NCBI RefSeq assembly: GCF_023243045.1
Contig: NZ_JALKFX010000007.1
Location: forward strand, 1-64,000
From: Frankia sp. AgB32
GTDB taxonomy: Bacteria > Actinomycetota > Actinomycetes > Frankiales > Frankiaceae
Reading direction: 5' to 3'
DNA length: 64,000 bases
The translations under genes and the position numbers were made by a program. Within the stretch, counting starts at the first letter, position 1; each line of letters starts with the position of its first letter. The notes below the pieces were generated by a model. It searched no databases, had not been told where the DNA came from, and was given only the letters and a program-made list of their open reading frames with translations. Positions 50,978-60,366 of this stretch are shown one piece after another.

Positions 50978-52726
50978 ATGACCGCGGGCGGTTCGGCGCC
51001 GGCTCCGGCTTTCGATGATCTCATCGGGGTGCCCCCCGATGTGATCCTTCGTTCCGGGCCCGTCGGTGACGCGGCGGCCCCCGTCGTCGCCGTGGTGCTC
51101 GCGGTGGGGGATGACGGGCCGGTGTTCGACGAGATCGCCCGCCAGGTCGGCCTCGACCTCGGCGTGCCGCTGGACCGGCTGGTCGAGACCGAGGCGCTGC
51201 GCGGGGACGCGGGCTCCGTGCTGTCGGTGCCGCTGGGCGGCGCCGAGGGCGCGGTCCAGCGGCTGCTGGTGGTGGGGGTCGGCGCGGGCCGGCCGGCCGA
51301 CTGGCGCAGCGCGGGGGCCGCGTTGGCTCGGCGCGGGGGGTCGGCGTCGCGGGTGGCGCTGGTCGCGAGCCCCCCGGCCGAGGGGTTGCGGGCCCTCGCC
51401 GAAGGCATCGCGCTCGGGTCGTACCGGGTTCGCGGTCTGCTGGACCGGGCCGGCCAGGCGGGCGTACCCGCGGCCGCACCGGGCGGGCGGGACGATCTGA
51501 ACGTCAATGAGGTCGCGGTGGACGAACCCGGCCTCGATGTGGACACGGTCGCCGACGGATCCACCGGGGTCGAGGCGGCCGGGGACCAGGCCGCCGGGGA
51601 CCAGACGGCCGGCGCGGACGGTCTGGCGCGCGAGGTCGTCGTGGTCACCGACCTCGCGGCGGACGCCGACGCGCGGGCCGCGGTGCGGGCTGCCCGCGCG
51701 GTGGGTACCGCGGTGTACATCGCCCGTGATCTGGTGAACACGCCCAGTCTGGTGAAGTCGCCGGAATGGCTCGCCGATCGAGCGGTGCGGATCGCGACGG
51801 CCGCCGGCCTCACGGCGACCGTGCTCGGCCCGCGCGAGCTCGCGGAACAGGGGTGCGGCGGGCTGACCGCGGTGGGCCAGGGCTCGCCGCGCCCGCCGCG
51901 ACTGGTCCGGATCGAATACCACGGGACCGGCGCGAACGGGACCGGCGCGAACGGGGTCGAGGAGCACCGCGTTCTGGTCGGGAAGGGCATCACCTTCGAC
52001 TCGGGCGGGCTCTCGCTGAAGCCACCCGTTTCGATGATCGGGATGAAGACCGACATGGCGGGCGCGGCCGCCGTGCTCGGGACGATGACGGCGCTGTCCG
52101 CCCTTGGCGTGCCCGGCCGGGTGACCGGCCTGCTGTGCCTGGCGGAGAACATGATCGGCGCTGCCGCGATGCGGCCCGGCGACGTCATCACCTGCTGGGG
52201 TGGCACGACCGTCGAGGTGCTCAACACCGACGCGGAGGGCCGGCTGGTGCTCGCCGACGGCCTCGCCTACGCGGCCGGCGAGCTCGGCGCGGACGTCATC
52301 GTTGATCTGGCGACCCTGACCGGGGCGATCGCCGTCGCCCTCGGCCGGCGCACCGCCGGCCTGTTCAGCTCGGACGACGACCTGGCCGAGGCGCTGGCCG
52401 CCGCCGCCGGCGCCGCCGGCGAGCAGGTGTGGCGGCTGCCGCTCACCGAGGACTACCGGCCGGCGCTCGACTCGCCCGTGGCCGACCTGGCGAACATCGG
52501 CCGGGCCCTGGACGTGGGCGGCGGGTCGATCACGGCCGCGCTGTTCCTGCGGGAGTTCGCCGGCGGCCGGCCGTGGGCGCACCTCGACATCGCCGGCACC
52601 GCCCGGGCCGACTCCGACGACGGCGAAATCAGCCGTGGCGGCACCGGCTGGGGCGTGCGCACGCTGCTGAGCTGGCTGTCGCCGCAGGCTGCCGCGGCGG
52701 AACCGAGCCCTATCCCGGCCGGGTAG
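50978..52726 (+). CDS. pepA: Leucyl aminopeptidase (M17 family)
   Basis: This 582-residue protein is a cytosolic M17 aminopeptidase with two metal ions that removes N-terminal residues from peptides. The catalytic C-terminal half (about 270-570) shows VGKGITFDSGGLSLKP (metal Lys and Asp), MKTDMAGAAAV, the signature NTDAEGRLVLADGLAYA, and LATLTGA. The N-terminal regulatory half contains an acidic low-complexity insertion (about 170-215, EAAGDQAAGDQ), and a GANGTGANG repeat sits just before the catalytic domain. GAGGAGGG precedes the ATG at 50978. It ends in an overlap of 17 bases with the convergent hypothetical gene. Confidence 0.95.
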   Translation: MTAGGSAPAPAFDDLIGVPPDVILRSGPVGDAAAPVVAVVLAVGDDGPVFDEIARQVGLDLGVPLDRLVETEALRGDAGSVLSVPLGGAEGAVQRLLVVGVGAGRPADWRSAGAALARRGGSASRVALVASPPAEGLRALAEGIALGSYRVRGLLDRAGQAGVPAAAPGGRDDLNVNEVAVDEPGLDVDTVADGSTGVEAAGDQAAGDQTAGADGLAREVVVVTDLAADADARAAVRAARAVGTAVYIARDLVNTPSLVKSPEWLADRAVRIATAAGLTATVLGPRELAEQGCGGLTAVGQGSPRPPRLVRIEYHGTGANGTGANGVEEHRVLVGKGITFDSGGLSLKPPVSMIGMKTDMAGAAAVLGTMTALSALGVPGRVTGLLCLAENMIGAAAMRPGDVITCWGGTTVEVLNTDAEGRLVLADGLAYAAGELGADVIVDLATLTGAIAVALGRRTAGLFSSDDDLAEALAAAAGAAGEQVWRLPLTEDYRPALDSPVADLANIGRALDVGGGSITAALFLREFAGGRPWAHLDIAGTARADSDDGEISRGGTGWGVRTLLSWLSPQAAAAEPSPIPAG

Positions 52727-53084
52727 CGCCGGCCGGGCGGATCGCGAGGAGCTGTTCGCGGGCCCAGCGCAGGCTGTTGTGTTCGCCCATCACCGCCGGC
52801 CAGCCGGCGAGTGCTTCCTCGACCGTGCCGCGGCGGGCCGTCGCGAGGATCTCCACCGTCAGGTCGCTGACGTCGGGCTGGTCGACGTCAAGCTGGTCGA
52901 GGTAGCGCGCGAGGATGCCGCCGGGGTGCGGCTCGCGGACCGCGTAGATCTCCCCGGTGTCGGCGACCCAGTTCAGCCGGTAGGTGCTGTGGACGTCCCG
53001 CTGATCGGTCCAACCGTCGCCGAACGGGACCTCGGCGGAGTCCCGCCGCCGCGGATCCTCGCCGTAGAACTCATGGATGTTCAT
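52710..53084 (-). CDS. Conserved actinobacterial protein of unknown function
   Basis: This 124-residue protein has a compact, conserved-looking sequence: MNIHEFYGEDPRRRDSAEV, a strand pair STYRLNWVADTGEIYAVREP with a GG turn, and an all-helical C-terminal half (VSDLTVEILATARRGTVEEALAGWP, LRWAREQLL). I chose the ATG at 53084; codons upstream are not convincingly coding. I know of no function. It runs convergent to leucyl aminopeptidase, with overlapping 3' ends. Confidence 0.75.
   Translation of the reverse strand: MNIHEFYGEDPRRRDSAEVPFGDGWTDQRDVHSTYRLNWVADTGEIYAVREPHPGGILARYLDQLDVDQPDVSDLTVEILATARRGTVEEALAGWPAVMGEHNSLRWAREQLLAIRPAGATRPG
52714..52737. terminator. Hairpin at the overlapping 3' ends
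   Basis: CCCGGCCGG and CCGGCCGGG (9 base pairs, loop GTAGCG) span the leucyl aminopeptidase stop codon and can end transcription in both directions. Confidence 0.5.
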
Positions 53085-53128
53085 GATTCCTGCCTCCCTG
53101 CCGCCGCCCAGCCTAACCGGCTGACCGG

Positions 53129-54595
53129 TCAGGACGAGATCGACGCCAGGCCGGTCCGATAGCCCGCGGCCTGCTGCTCGGTCAGGACGAGGGACACCCG
53201 AAGAACGACAGTTCCACGGGTGTAGACGTATTCGGTGACGAGTGGGTTCTGCTCGGTCACGGTCAGCAGGCTGCGGGCGCGTCGCTGCGCGCTCGTCGCA
53301 TCCGGCCACACCTCCACGGCGCCGCCGCGTTCGATCGCTCCCGCCGGTGCGCCCGCCACCTCGTTCGCGCCCACCCGGGAGTCGCTGAACGCGAGCCGGC
53401 TCCAGTAGCCGCCCACGGTTCCGAGCAGATGATCGGGGTCGGTGGCGGCCGTGTACACGACGGTCGGGTGCAGGGGGAGGCCGGTCTCGGCGAGCCGGCC
53501 GGCGACCTGCTGGGCGGTGAGCGCGGTCAGGCCGCCGTCCGCCGCGGCGCCGCCGCCCGCGCCCGGATCGGCCGGGCCGGGGGTGACCGTCGGGGTGGCC
53601 GGCGCACTCGGCGTGGCGGAGGCCGTGGCCGGCGCGGGCCGCTGCCGGTGGGCGGGGCCGACGAGATGGTTCAGCGCATAGCCGGCGGCGCCGGCGAGCA
53701 CGGCCACCACGGCGACGAACGCGATGTAGGGCAGCAGGCCGTCGGAGGAACGCGGTGGCGGCCCGGACCGCGGCGCGGGCTGGGCACGCGGCGCCTGGGG
53801 GGCGAACGGGACGGGCGTATCGACCCGATCGGTGTCGAAGCCGCCGGCGGCGCCGTAGCGGCCCGCGCCGTCCGGCCGTCGGGCCCGGGCAGCGCGGTCG
53901 TCGCGGGCCGCCCGGTCGCGGCCGACCGAGCCGGCGCCATGGGGACGGGCAGCCGGCGACCGGGCGCCGCCGTACACAGCTGTCTCGCCGTACGGGCCGC
54001 GTTCGGCGAGCGGTTCGCGCCCGCCATAGCCGTCCCGGGCGCCGCGCGCGCCACCGCCGCGCCGCGGGACGGGAGTGTCCACGCGATCGCTGGGCCAGCC
54101 GCCGTCGCCCCGCCGATCCCCGCCCCGCCGATCCCCGCCCCGCCGATCGTCGCCGTAGGGGGCCTCGCCGTAGGGGTTCTCGCTGTACTGGTCGTCGCCG
54201 TACGGGTCGCCGTGCCGGTCACCGCCGTGCCGTCGGTCGCTGAGGTGGCGGGAGTCGTCGTACCGGTCGTCGTACCGGCGGTCGTCGTCGTAGGGGTCGC
54301 GGTCACCGAAGCGGCCGTCGTCGTAGCCGTCCCCGGTGACGTAGCCGCCGGAGTCGTGGCGGTCGTCGTAGCCGTCGCGACCGCCGCGATCCTGCGGGGC
54401 ATCGTGGGGTTCGGGGCGGGAACGCTCCCGGGGAGCAGCGGGGTTCGCCCGGCCGGGCTCAGCCGGCCAGTCGGGGTGGTTCGGCCCGGCCCACGCGGCG
54501 CGATCGTCGTAGCCGACCTGCCCGCCGGGGCCGTTGTAGCGCCGGTCTTCCCGGGCCGCCGGTGCCATCCACTCCCCAACATCTCGCCCTGTCAC
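53129..54595 (-). CDS. Single-pass membrane protein with disordered Asp/Tyr/Arg-rich domain
   Basis: This 488-residue protein has a cytosolic N-terminal 280 residues made of DDRYDD- and DRRGGDRR-like repeats, certainly disordered. One membrane helix follows (LLPYIAFVAVVAVLAGAAGYAL, about 285-305), then a Pro/Thr/Ala linker and an outer domain of about 130 residues (LTAQQVAGRLAETGLPL, TDPDHLLGTVGGYWSRLAF, GAIERGGAVEVWPDATSAQRRARSLL). The outer domain is conserved in type but unnamed. TAATCT lies 10 bases before the GTG; the ATG at 54568 is an alternative start. The function is unknown. Confidence 0.78.
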   Translation of the reverse strand: MTGRDVGEWMAPAAREDRRYNGPGGQVGYDDRAAWAGPNHPDWPAEPGRANPAAPRERSRPEPHDAPQDRGGRDGYDDRHDSGGYVTGDGYDDGRFGDRDPYDDDRRYDDRYDDSRHLSDRRHGGDRHGDPYGDDQYSENPYGEAPYGDDRRGGDRRGGDRRGDGGWPSDRVDTPVPRRGGGARGARDGYGGREPLAERGPYGETAVYGGARSPAARPHGAGSVGRDRAARDDRAARARRPDGAGRYGAAGGFDTDRVDTPVPFAPQAPRAQPAPRSGPPPRSSDGLLPYIAFVAVVAVLAGAAGYALNHLVGPAHRQRPAPATASATPSAPATPTVTPGPADPGAGGGAAADGGLTALTAQQVAGRLAETGLPLHPTVVYTAATDPDHLLGTVGGYWSRLAFSDSRVGANEVAGAPAGAIERGGAVEVWPDATSAQRRARSLLTVTEQNPLVTEYVYTRGTVVLRVSLVLTEQQAAGYRTGLASISS

Positions 54596-54792
54596 CTTTG
54601 AGGGCAGATTACGCGACTCCGATCCCTCGCCATCCGCCTGTCACCGACCGCGGCGATCGCCTCCGCGGGAAGCGAACCGGGCCCCGGTGACCAGCGGACA
54701 TCCCGATCAAGGGGATTTCGCCCGGCCCGTTCGAGTGCCCCCACCGCCCTCGCGGGAGTACCCCCATGGCCGGCGGCTGCCCGCGGGCCGGT

Positions 54793-55455
54793 CTACCCGA
54801 CCGGTGAGGACTTGGCGACCACCGCGACGAGCAGGCCGCCGCCGGTGGTGAGGAGCATCTGGGTGAGCCGGATGTCGTCGCGCACCGCGGTGGCAAGCTC
54901 GCGGACCGCGATCGCGTCGGGGGTGCGCACGCTGGGGTCGGCCGCCTGGCCATCGGCCAGCACGCCGGCGAACACCACGACGCCGCCGGGCCGCAACAGT
55001 CGCAGCGCCTGCGTGAGGTACTCGCTGCCCTCACGGCGGTCGGCATCGCAGAACACCAGGTCGTAGGCGCCGTCGGTGAGCCGGGGCAGCACGTCCAGCG
55101 CGCGACCGGTGATCAGGCGGGAGCGGCCGGGCGCCATCCCCGCCTCGGCGTAGGTGCGGCGCGCGAGACGCAGGTGCTCGGCTTCGACGTCGATGGTGGT
55201 CAGGGTGCCGTCCGGGCGCATTCCGCGCAGCAGCCAGGTGCCGGACACGCCGGTGCCGGTGCCGATCTCGACGACCGCGCGGGCACCCACGGAGGCGGCG
55301 AGGAAGCGCAGCACCGCGCCGGCGCCGGGACTGACCGGGACGATCCCGACTTCCTCGGCACGGGAGCGGGCAGCACGAAGGATGGGGTCTTCCAGAAGGA
55401 AGCCCTCGGCGTAGGCGGCGGCCGATCCCAGCTCGCCGATGTCTGTCTGGGGCAT
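54793..55455 (-). CDS. O-methyltransferase (class I SAM, Rv1220c-like)
   Basis: This 220-residue protein is a class-I SAM-dependent methyltransferase of the catechol/caffeoyl-CoA type. It has the SAM motif [31 protein letters not shown] (ribose-binding acidic residue), the metal-site-like [17 protein letters not shown], and GVVVFAGVL. Its position, divergent from sigE, is the same as that of the Rv1220c gene in Mycobacterium tuberculosis. The substrate is unknown. The ATG at 55455 lies 9 bases after a TAGGCT hexamer. Confidence 0.88.
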   Translation of the reverse strand: MPQTDIGELGSAAAYAEGFLLEDPILRAARSRAEEVGIVPVSPGAGAVLRFLAASVGARAVVEIGTGTGVSGTWLLRGMRPDGTLTTIDVEAEHLRLARRTYAEAGMAPGRSRLITGRALDVLPRLTDGAYDLVFCDADRREGSEYLTQALRLLRPGGVVVFAGVLADGQAADPSVRTPDAIAVRELATAVRDDIRLTQMLLTTGGGLLVAVVAKSSPVG

Positions 55456-55471
55456 GACATCCGCAGCCTAC

Positions 55472-55498
55472 GGGAACGTGAGAGCACAGACGCGCGTT
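55472..55498 (+). promoter_or_regulatory. ECF-type promoter upstream of sigE
   Basis: GGGAAC (55472-55477) and CGTT (55495-55498) are spaced so that GGAAC-N18-GTT results, the consensus of SigE/SigH-type promoters. It lies 48 bases before the sigE start and suggests self-activation or a stress cascade. Confidence 0.5.
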
Positions 55499-55545
55499 CA
55501 TCTGGTCGACGCGCACCGTGTCGAGCAGGGAAGGGAGAAACATCG

Positions 55546-56409
55546 GTGTCCGCAGCGGGATTCGCCGCTCCATGGCCGGGTCGTCGGGTACGTTCGACGA
55601 GAACCGACCGAGAGGCGGCTGTGGCTGCGCAGGACTCCGGGGCGGGTTCCGACGCCGCCGGCGCCGCCGCCACCTCAGATGCTTCCGCCTGGGTGCCTCC
55701 GTCTTGGGAGGACGTGGTCCGCGAGCACGGCAACCGGGTGTACCGCCTGGCCTACCGCCTCACTGGCAACGCCCACGACGCCGAGGACCTCACCCAGGAC
55801 GTCTTCGTGCGCGTCTTTCGATCCCTGGCTGACTACACGCCAGGCACCTTCGAGGGATGGCTGCACAGAATCACGACCAACCTCTTCCTGGACCGGGTCC
55901 GCCGGCAGCAGAAGATCCGCTTCGACGCGCTGCCGGAGGACACCGAGCGCCTCGCCGGCCGAGAGGCGAGCCCCGAGGCCGTCTACGCCGAGGCGCATCT
56001 CGACGCGGATGTGGAGGCGGCGCTCGCCGCGCTGCCGCCGGACTTCCGCGCCGCCGTCGTGCTGTGCGACATCGAGCAGCTCTCCTACGAGGAGATTGCC
56101 CAGACGCTCGGGGTCAAGCTGGGCACGGTGCGCAGCCGGATCTCCCGCGGTCGGGCGATGCTGCGTGCGGCGCTGGCGGACCGCGCCCCGCGCGGTGAGG
56201 GCGTCCTGCTGGCCGCCGAGAACGACGGTCTGGACGAGGTGCTGACCGGCCTTGCCGGCCGGCCCGCGGTGCCAGTACGCGGCGATCAGCCGGTCGCGGA
56301 GCCGGCCGGGCGTCGCGACCGGGACGACGGACGGGGCAGGATCGGGCGGCGGCGTGGGCCGGTGCCCGCCGGCGGCAAGGGTGGTGCTCCCGCGGAGCGG
56401 CCCGCGTGA
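55546..56409 (+). CDS. sigE: ECF sigma factor SigE
   Basis: This 287-residue extracytoplasmic-function sigma factor directs RNA polymerase to envelope-stress promoters. Region 2 is [32 protein letters not shown] written over residues about 64-98, with the usual [16 protein letters not shown]; region 4 holds [19 protein letters not shown] and [20 protein letters not shown] (helix-turn-helix). It has an N-terminal extension of about 55 residues and a Gly/Arg-rich C-terminal tail. GGGAG lies before the GTG at 55546; a GTG at 55621 is possible. It is coupled to rseA by a GTGA overlap and followed by htrA and tatB. Confidence 0.94.
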   Translation: MSAAGFAAPWPGRRVRSTRTDREAAVAAQDSGAGSDAAGAAATSDASAWVPPSWEDVVREHGNRVYRLAYRLTGNAHDAEDLTQDVFVRVFRSLADYTPGTFEGWLHRITTNLFLDRVRRQQKIRFDALPEDTERLAGREASPEAVYAEAHLDADVEAALAALPPDFRAAVVLCDIEQLSYEEIAQTLGVKLGTVRSRISRGRAMLRAALADRAPRGEGVLLAAENDGLDEVLTGLAGRPAVPVRGDQPVAEPAGRRDRDDGRGRIGRRRGPVPAGGKGGAPAERPA

Positions 56410-57314
56410 CCGAGCACCTTGGTGACCGGGTCTCGCCGCTCATCGATCACCAGCTCGACCACGACGCGCGAGACCGCGCGCTGGCGCATCTTGCCGGCTG
56501 TGCGCGGTGCCAGGCGGAGGTGGCGGAGCTGCGCCGGGTCAAGGGCCTGCTGGTGGCCATGGAGGACCCGGCGATGTCGGGTGCCCTCGTCGCGCGGCTG
56601 TGCGGCATCGGCGCCGAAACCGGGCCCCCGGCCCGACCCGGCGAACGACGCGGCGCCGCCGCCACTCGCGCCGCCGCCACTCGCGCCGCCGCCACTCGCG
56701 CCGCCGCCACTCGCGCCGCCGCCACTCGCGCCGTGGCCACTCGCGCCGTGGCCGCCGCCGGCCCAGCGCCTGGCGGCTCCGCCCGGCCCGGCGGACCGTC
56801 GGCGTCGGACGGGTCTTCCGGGTCCAGCGCCGCGCCCCCGCCCGAGGCGGCGTCCGCTCCGGGCCGGTCGCGGCTGGGGCTGGGGCTGGTGGAGCTGCCG
56901 GTGGCGCCGAACGGGCGGCCGCATCGCGGTGTCCGGCTGCGCCGCGGCACGCACACGCGGTCAGGCGGGCCCCCACGCGGCCCACGGGCAGGATCGGCCC
57001 GGCCGTCGAGGCCGGGCCGGCCCGGTGTGGGACCGTCGCCGGACAGTGCGCGTGGCCGGTCCCGCCGGCCGTCGCCGCCGCGGCTGCTGAGCGCCCCGAA
57101 GTCCAGTGTCCGCCGGACCCTGCTCGGCTCGGCCGCGCTGTTGGTTCTCGCCGTGACCGGCGCCGCCATGACGGACAACGGGGGCAACGCCCGTCCGGGT
57201 GGTTCGGTCGCCGTGCCGACGGTTTCGTCCGTGGTGGCGCCGGGTCAGCCGACGGGAGGATCACTCCGGTTGATCCCGATGTTCACTCCGGTGCGTGTAT
57301 CGCTGCGGCGATGA
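56406..57314 (+). CDS. rseA: Anti-sigma factor RseA-like (zinc-associated)
   Basis: This 302-residue protein starts with a ZAS anti-sigma domain: [15 protein letters not shown] and then [13 protein letters not shown] with the zinc ligands His28, Cys32 and Cys35. It should hold SigE inactive until stress releases it. Residues 85-115 are AATRA repeats encoded by a 15-base tandem repeat, and a long Pro/Arg/Ser-rich stretch leads to one hydrophobic segment ([17 protein letters not shown], near 240), giving a possible membrane anchor with a short outer tail. It is about twice as long as mycobacterial RseA. The start overlaps the sigE stop. Confidence 0.85.
   Translation: MTEHLGDRVSPLIDHQLDHDARDRALAHLAGCARCQAEVAELRRVKGLLVAMEDPAMSGALVARLCGIGAETGPPARPGERRGAAATRAAATRAAATRAAATRAAATRAVATRAVAAAGPAPGGSARPGGPSASDGSSGSSAAPPPEAASAPGRSRLGLGLVELPVAPNGRPHRGVRLRRGTHTRSGGPPRGPRAGSARPSRPGRPGVGPSPDSARGRSRRPSPPRLLSAPKSSVRRTLLGSAALLVLAVTGAAMTDNGGNARPGGSVAVPTVSSVVAPGQPTGGSLRLIPMFTPVRVSLRR
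56655..56744. repeat. 15-base tandem repeat in rseA
   Basis: Five perfect copies and one variant of GCCGCCGCCACTCGC encode AATRA repeats in the linker of the anti-sigma factor. As the unit is a multiple of three, copy changes alter the linker length without breaking the frame. Confidence 0.95.
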
Positions 57315-57672
57315 CACTCGACCGATCTTCTTCGCCAGTTCATATCGACTGAACGTCACGGAAATCTTTGTGGTGCACGGGCGCCCGGCCCGTCCAGGCG
57401 GGGATCGCCGCCGATGCTGCTCCGGGGGTGCCTCCAGGTGGGGGCCACCGTGCGGGTGTCCACCCGGACGGGTTTTCCCGGTGATGTGCCTGTGGCTGAA
57501 CGTTGATACTCGATACTGAAGAAGTCTTTTTCGGACTGTTCTGGCGCAGAGGTCTCCTCTGCTGTGATGTGAGGCTTTACCGTGTTACCCGCTCGGAGTC
57601 GTTGCGAGTCTCCTGGGTGGAACCGGATGCCGGCGTTCCACCGGGTCGTGATGAATCGGGTCGGGAGGTCGT
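57315..57672. other. Intergenic region between rseA and htrA
   Basis: No gene lies in these 358 bases, which are AT-richer than the flanks. They must contain the htrA promoter. The only clear structure is the inverted repeat at 57616-57642. Confidence 0.5.
57616..57642. promoter_or_regulatory. Inverted repeat just upstream of htrA
   Basis: GGTGGAAC and GTTCCACC form a perfect 8-base inverted repeat around an 11-base spacer, ending 30 bases before the htrA GTG. It may be an operator or a leader hairpin that controls translation. The GGAAC/GTT spacing is too short for an ECF promoter. Confidence 0.45.
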
Positions 57673-60300
57673 GTGGATGGCAGCGCCCACGAGGCGGCGG
57701 TCGCGAGTGTTGATCAGTTCGATGCGCCGGTAAGACCTCGGCGGCTGGAACGATCCACCCCGGTCGCTGCCGCGTCCGGCTCGCCTGCCCAGGCCCGCGG
57801 CCCGTCCGACAGCGTCCACGGCCCCGCCGGCCGGGCGCTGAACAACCCGGGCAACGGCGGCGGTCAGGTCACGGAGGATCGCGCTGATCCGGCGGATGCG
57901 CCGGTTCCGGACCGCCCGGGGGGTGGCGATGACCAGGGCGATGATCAGGGCGCTGTGCACCGCGCCGACGCGCCCGGCGACCCAGGCCGCGGCGACGCGG
58001 AGGGCGACGGCGACGGTCAGGACCCGACCGCTCGCGCGCCCGACCGGAGTGGCGGAGTGTCATCCCGCGGTGGTGGGTCGTCCCGCGGCGAGGTGACCAT
58101 CCCGTCGGCGTCGCGACCCGCCAACCCGCCCCGCTCGTTCAGCCCACCCCCACCCCCGTCAGCGCCGACGCCGGCCGGCGCGGGCCCCGGCACCGAGAGT
58201 GTCTCGGTGGCGGTCCCGGGCGCCGTGCCCACCGGCCCGGCGCCCGCTGACCCGCCGGCAGAGCGTCCGCCGGCAGAGCGTCCGCGGAACGTGGGTCGGG
58301 AGACACCGGCCCGGCCGGTCGCGAACTCGGCCGAGACGGGCTCTGCCGGCCCGGAGCGGACGGGGACGGACGCCCTCCGCAGGGATCGCCGGTCGGATCT
58401 GGCCCATCTGGTGGGCGAACGATCGGGGCCACCCCGGTCCGAAGCGGCGGCGCCGGATGCCGGCGTGCTGCTGGACGTGGCTGACGGGGATGTGGGTGAT
58501 CGTGGCCGGGACGGCTCCGACCGGAACGGCTCCACCGGCGTGGCACCGACGGACGACGCCGCGGGTGCGGGCTGGTTGGTGCCCCGTCGGCCGTCTGTGC
58601 CGCCGCCGGGTGAGGGCGGGGACCGGACACGCACGGCGCAGCAGGGCCCACGTCACGGCCGGCATTCCGGGCGTAGCGGCGGGGTCGGCGCGCCGGTGAC
58701 CGCCGAGGGACCGGAACGGACCGGGCGCGGTGGCGGGCGGGCGTGGAGCCTGCGGGCCAGCGCCGAACGGGTGGCGCCCGCGATGCTCGGCAGATCCGCG
58801 GCGTCGGAGGGGCCGGCCAGCCGGGTCGAGCGCCCGGCGTCGGCGGCGCGCGGTGTCGAGTCCAGGTCAGCGCACTCCGGATCGTCACCGTCCGGCGGGC
58901 CGTCAGCGGGCTCCGCGGCCGGTGTCTCCGAGGTCGCCGGCCGTCTCGGCGGCCGGGACGCGACGGCGGACGCCGATCGGGTGTATCGCGCCCGCCGCGG
59001 CGGCGGGACCGTGACCATGCTGCGGCCGGGCGGCTCCGGACGGTCGGTGGACGGCGGCGCCGAGGGGTCTGTCGCGGTCGACCCGTTCCTCGACCTGGAT
59101 GGCGACCGGGCCCACGACGCCGGGTCGTCGGCGGCCGGGGACAGGCGACAGACGCCTGGTCGGGCGGTGGCGGGACTGACCGGGCGGCCGGTCCAGCTCG
59201 GCTGGCGGGTGCTGCTGGCCTGCCTGCTCACCGCGGCGCTGCTCGGCGGCGGGGTCGGCGGGTTGTTCGTGTCCATCACCACCGGTGACACCACGGTGCA
59301 GCCGGTGAAGACGCTGGGTGTCGGCGACCCGGCGCCGGTCACCGATCGCCGATCGGTCGCCGCGATCGCGGCCGCGGCGCTGCCCACCGTGGTGACGATC
59401 GACGTCGGCGATGCCGGCGGCGACGGCGGCACGGGCTCCGGCGTGATCATCGGGTCGGACGGTTTCATCCTTACGAACAACCACGTCATCGCGCCCGCGG
59501 TCGCCTCCGGCTCACCGATCTCGGTCCGTCTGTACCAGGAGTTCGGCCAGATCCCCGCCCAGCTGGTCGGCCGGGATCCGCAGACCGATCTCGCCGTGCT
59601 GCGGATCACGACCACGTCCCACCTGCCGGCGGCGACCCTCGGCCAGTCCGGTTCCCTGGTCGTCGGGGCTCCGGTGGTGGCCATCGGCGCGCCGCTCGGG
59701 CTGTCCGGGACGGTCACGACCGGCGTGGTCAGCGCCCTGGACCGCAATCCGACCGTGCCGGCCGGCGAGGGGGTCGATCCGACGGTCCTCATCGGTGCCA
59801 TCCAGATCGACGCGGCGATCAACCCGGGCAACTCCGGCGGCCCGCTGCTCGACGCGCTGGGCCAGGTCGTCGGGATCAACGCGGCGATCGCCGCGGTGCC
59901 CGGGCACGAGGACCAGACCCAGAGCGGCAGCATCGGCGTGGGCTTCGCCATCCCGATCGACTTCGCCCGCTCCGTCGCCCAGGAGATCATCTCGACCGGC
60001 CGGGCCACGCATCCGTATGTCGGCGCGTCCTCGGCCACGATCACCGCCGGGGAGGCGGCCGCGACCGGTGGGGTGGCGGGGGCCCGGATCGTGGCCACGG
60101 TTCCGGACGGACCGGCGGCGCGCGCGGGGCTGCGGCCCGGCGATGTCGTCACCCGGATCGACACGAGCACGATCCGCGGGACGAACGATCTTATCGTGGC
60201 GGCACGGCTGCACCGCGTGGGCGACCGGGTGTCGGTCACCTACGTGCGGCAGGGAGCTACCGAAACGGCGCAGATGACACTGCAGGAACAACAAGGGTGA
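57673..60300 (+). CDS. htrA: Membrane-anchored HtrA-like serine protease
   Basis: This 875-residue protein is a trypsin-like protease with a PDZ domain that handles misfolded envelope proteins. The first 500 residues are a cytosolic, disordered Gly/Pro/Arg/Asp-rich region. A single helix follows (about 510-535, WRVLLACLLTAALLGGGVGG). The protease domain shows the triad His604 (TNNHVI), Asp639 (QTDLAVL) and Ser721 (NPGNSGGPL). The PDZ domain is at the C-terminus (GARIVATVPDGPAARAGLRP). GGGAGG precedes the GTG. It is the partner of SigE and RseA, as in mycobacteria. The cytosolic region is much longer than usual. Confidence 0.93.
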   Translation: MDGSAHEAAVASVDQFDAPVRPRRLERSTPVAAASGSPAQARGPSDSVHGPAGRALNNPGNGGGQVTEDRADPADAPVPDRPGGGDDQGDDQGAVHRADAPGDPGRGDAEGDGDGQDPTARAPDRSGGVSSRGGGSSRGEVTIPSASRPANPPRSFSPPPPPSAPTPAGAGPGTESVSVAVPGAVPTGPAPADPPAERPPAERPRNVGRETPARPVANSAETGSAGPERTGTDALRRDRRSDLAHLVGERSGPPRSEAAAPDAGVLLDVADGDVGDRGRDGSDRNGSTGVAPTDDAAGAGWLVPRRPSVPPPGEGGDRTRTAQQGPRHGRHSGRSGGVGAPVTAEGPERTGRGGGRAWSLRASAERVAPAMLGRSAASEGPASRVERPASAARGVESRSAHSGSSPSGGPSAGSAAGVSEVAGRLGGRDATADADRVYRARRGGGTVTMLRPGGSGRSVDGGAEGSVAVDPFLDLDGDRAHDAGSSAAGDRRQTPGRAVAGLTGRPVQLGWRVLLACLLTAALLGGGVGGLFVSITTGDTTVQPVKTLGVGDPAPVTDRRSVAAIAAAALPTVVTIDVGDAGGDGGTGSGVIIGSDGFILTNNHVIAPAVASGSPISVRLYQEFGQIPAQLVGRDPQTDLAVLRITTTSHLPAATLGQSGSLVVGAPVVAIGAPLGLSGTVTTGVVSALDRNPTVPAGEGVDPTVLIGAIQIDAAINPGNSGGPLLDALGQVVGINAAIAAVPGHEDQTQSGSIGVGFAIPIDFARSVAQEIISTGRATHPYVGASSATITAGEAAATGGVAGARIVATVPDGPAARAGLRPGDVVTRIDTSTIRGTNDLIVAARLHRVGDRVSVTYVRQGATETAQMTLQEQQG

Positions 60301-60354
60301 GTATCCGACACCTTTTCGTTGCCCGGCGGCCTCTCCCGGCAACACCGGGGGAGG

Positions 60355-60360
60355 TACGCT
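60355..60360 (+). promoter_or_regulatory. -10 element (leaderless) of tatB
   Basis: TACGCT lies 6 bases before the tatB GTG at 60367 with no Shine-Dalgarno sequence. This decides that start over the upstream ATG at 60319. Confidence 0.5.
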
Positions 60361-60366
60361 CAGCCC

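Noticed and set aside
57616-57642. GGAAC...GTT upstream of htrA as an ECF promoter
   Set aside because: The spacing is 11 bases rather than about 18; the symmetrical palindrome explains the words better.
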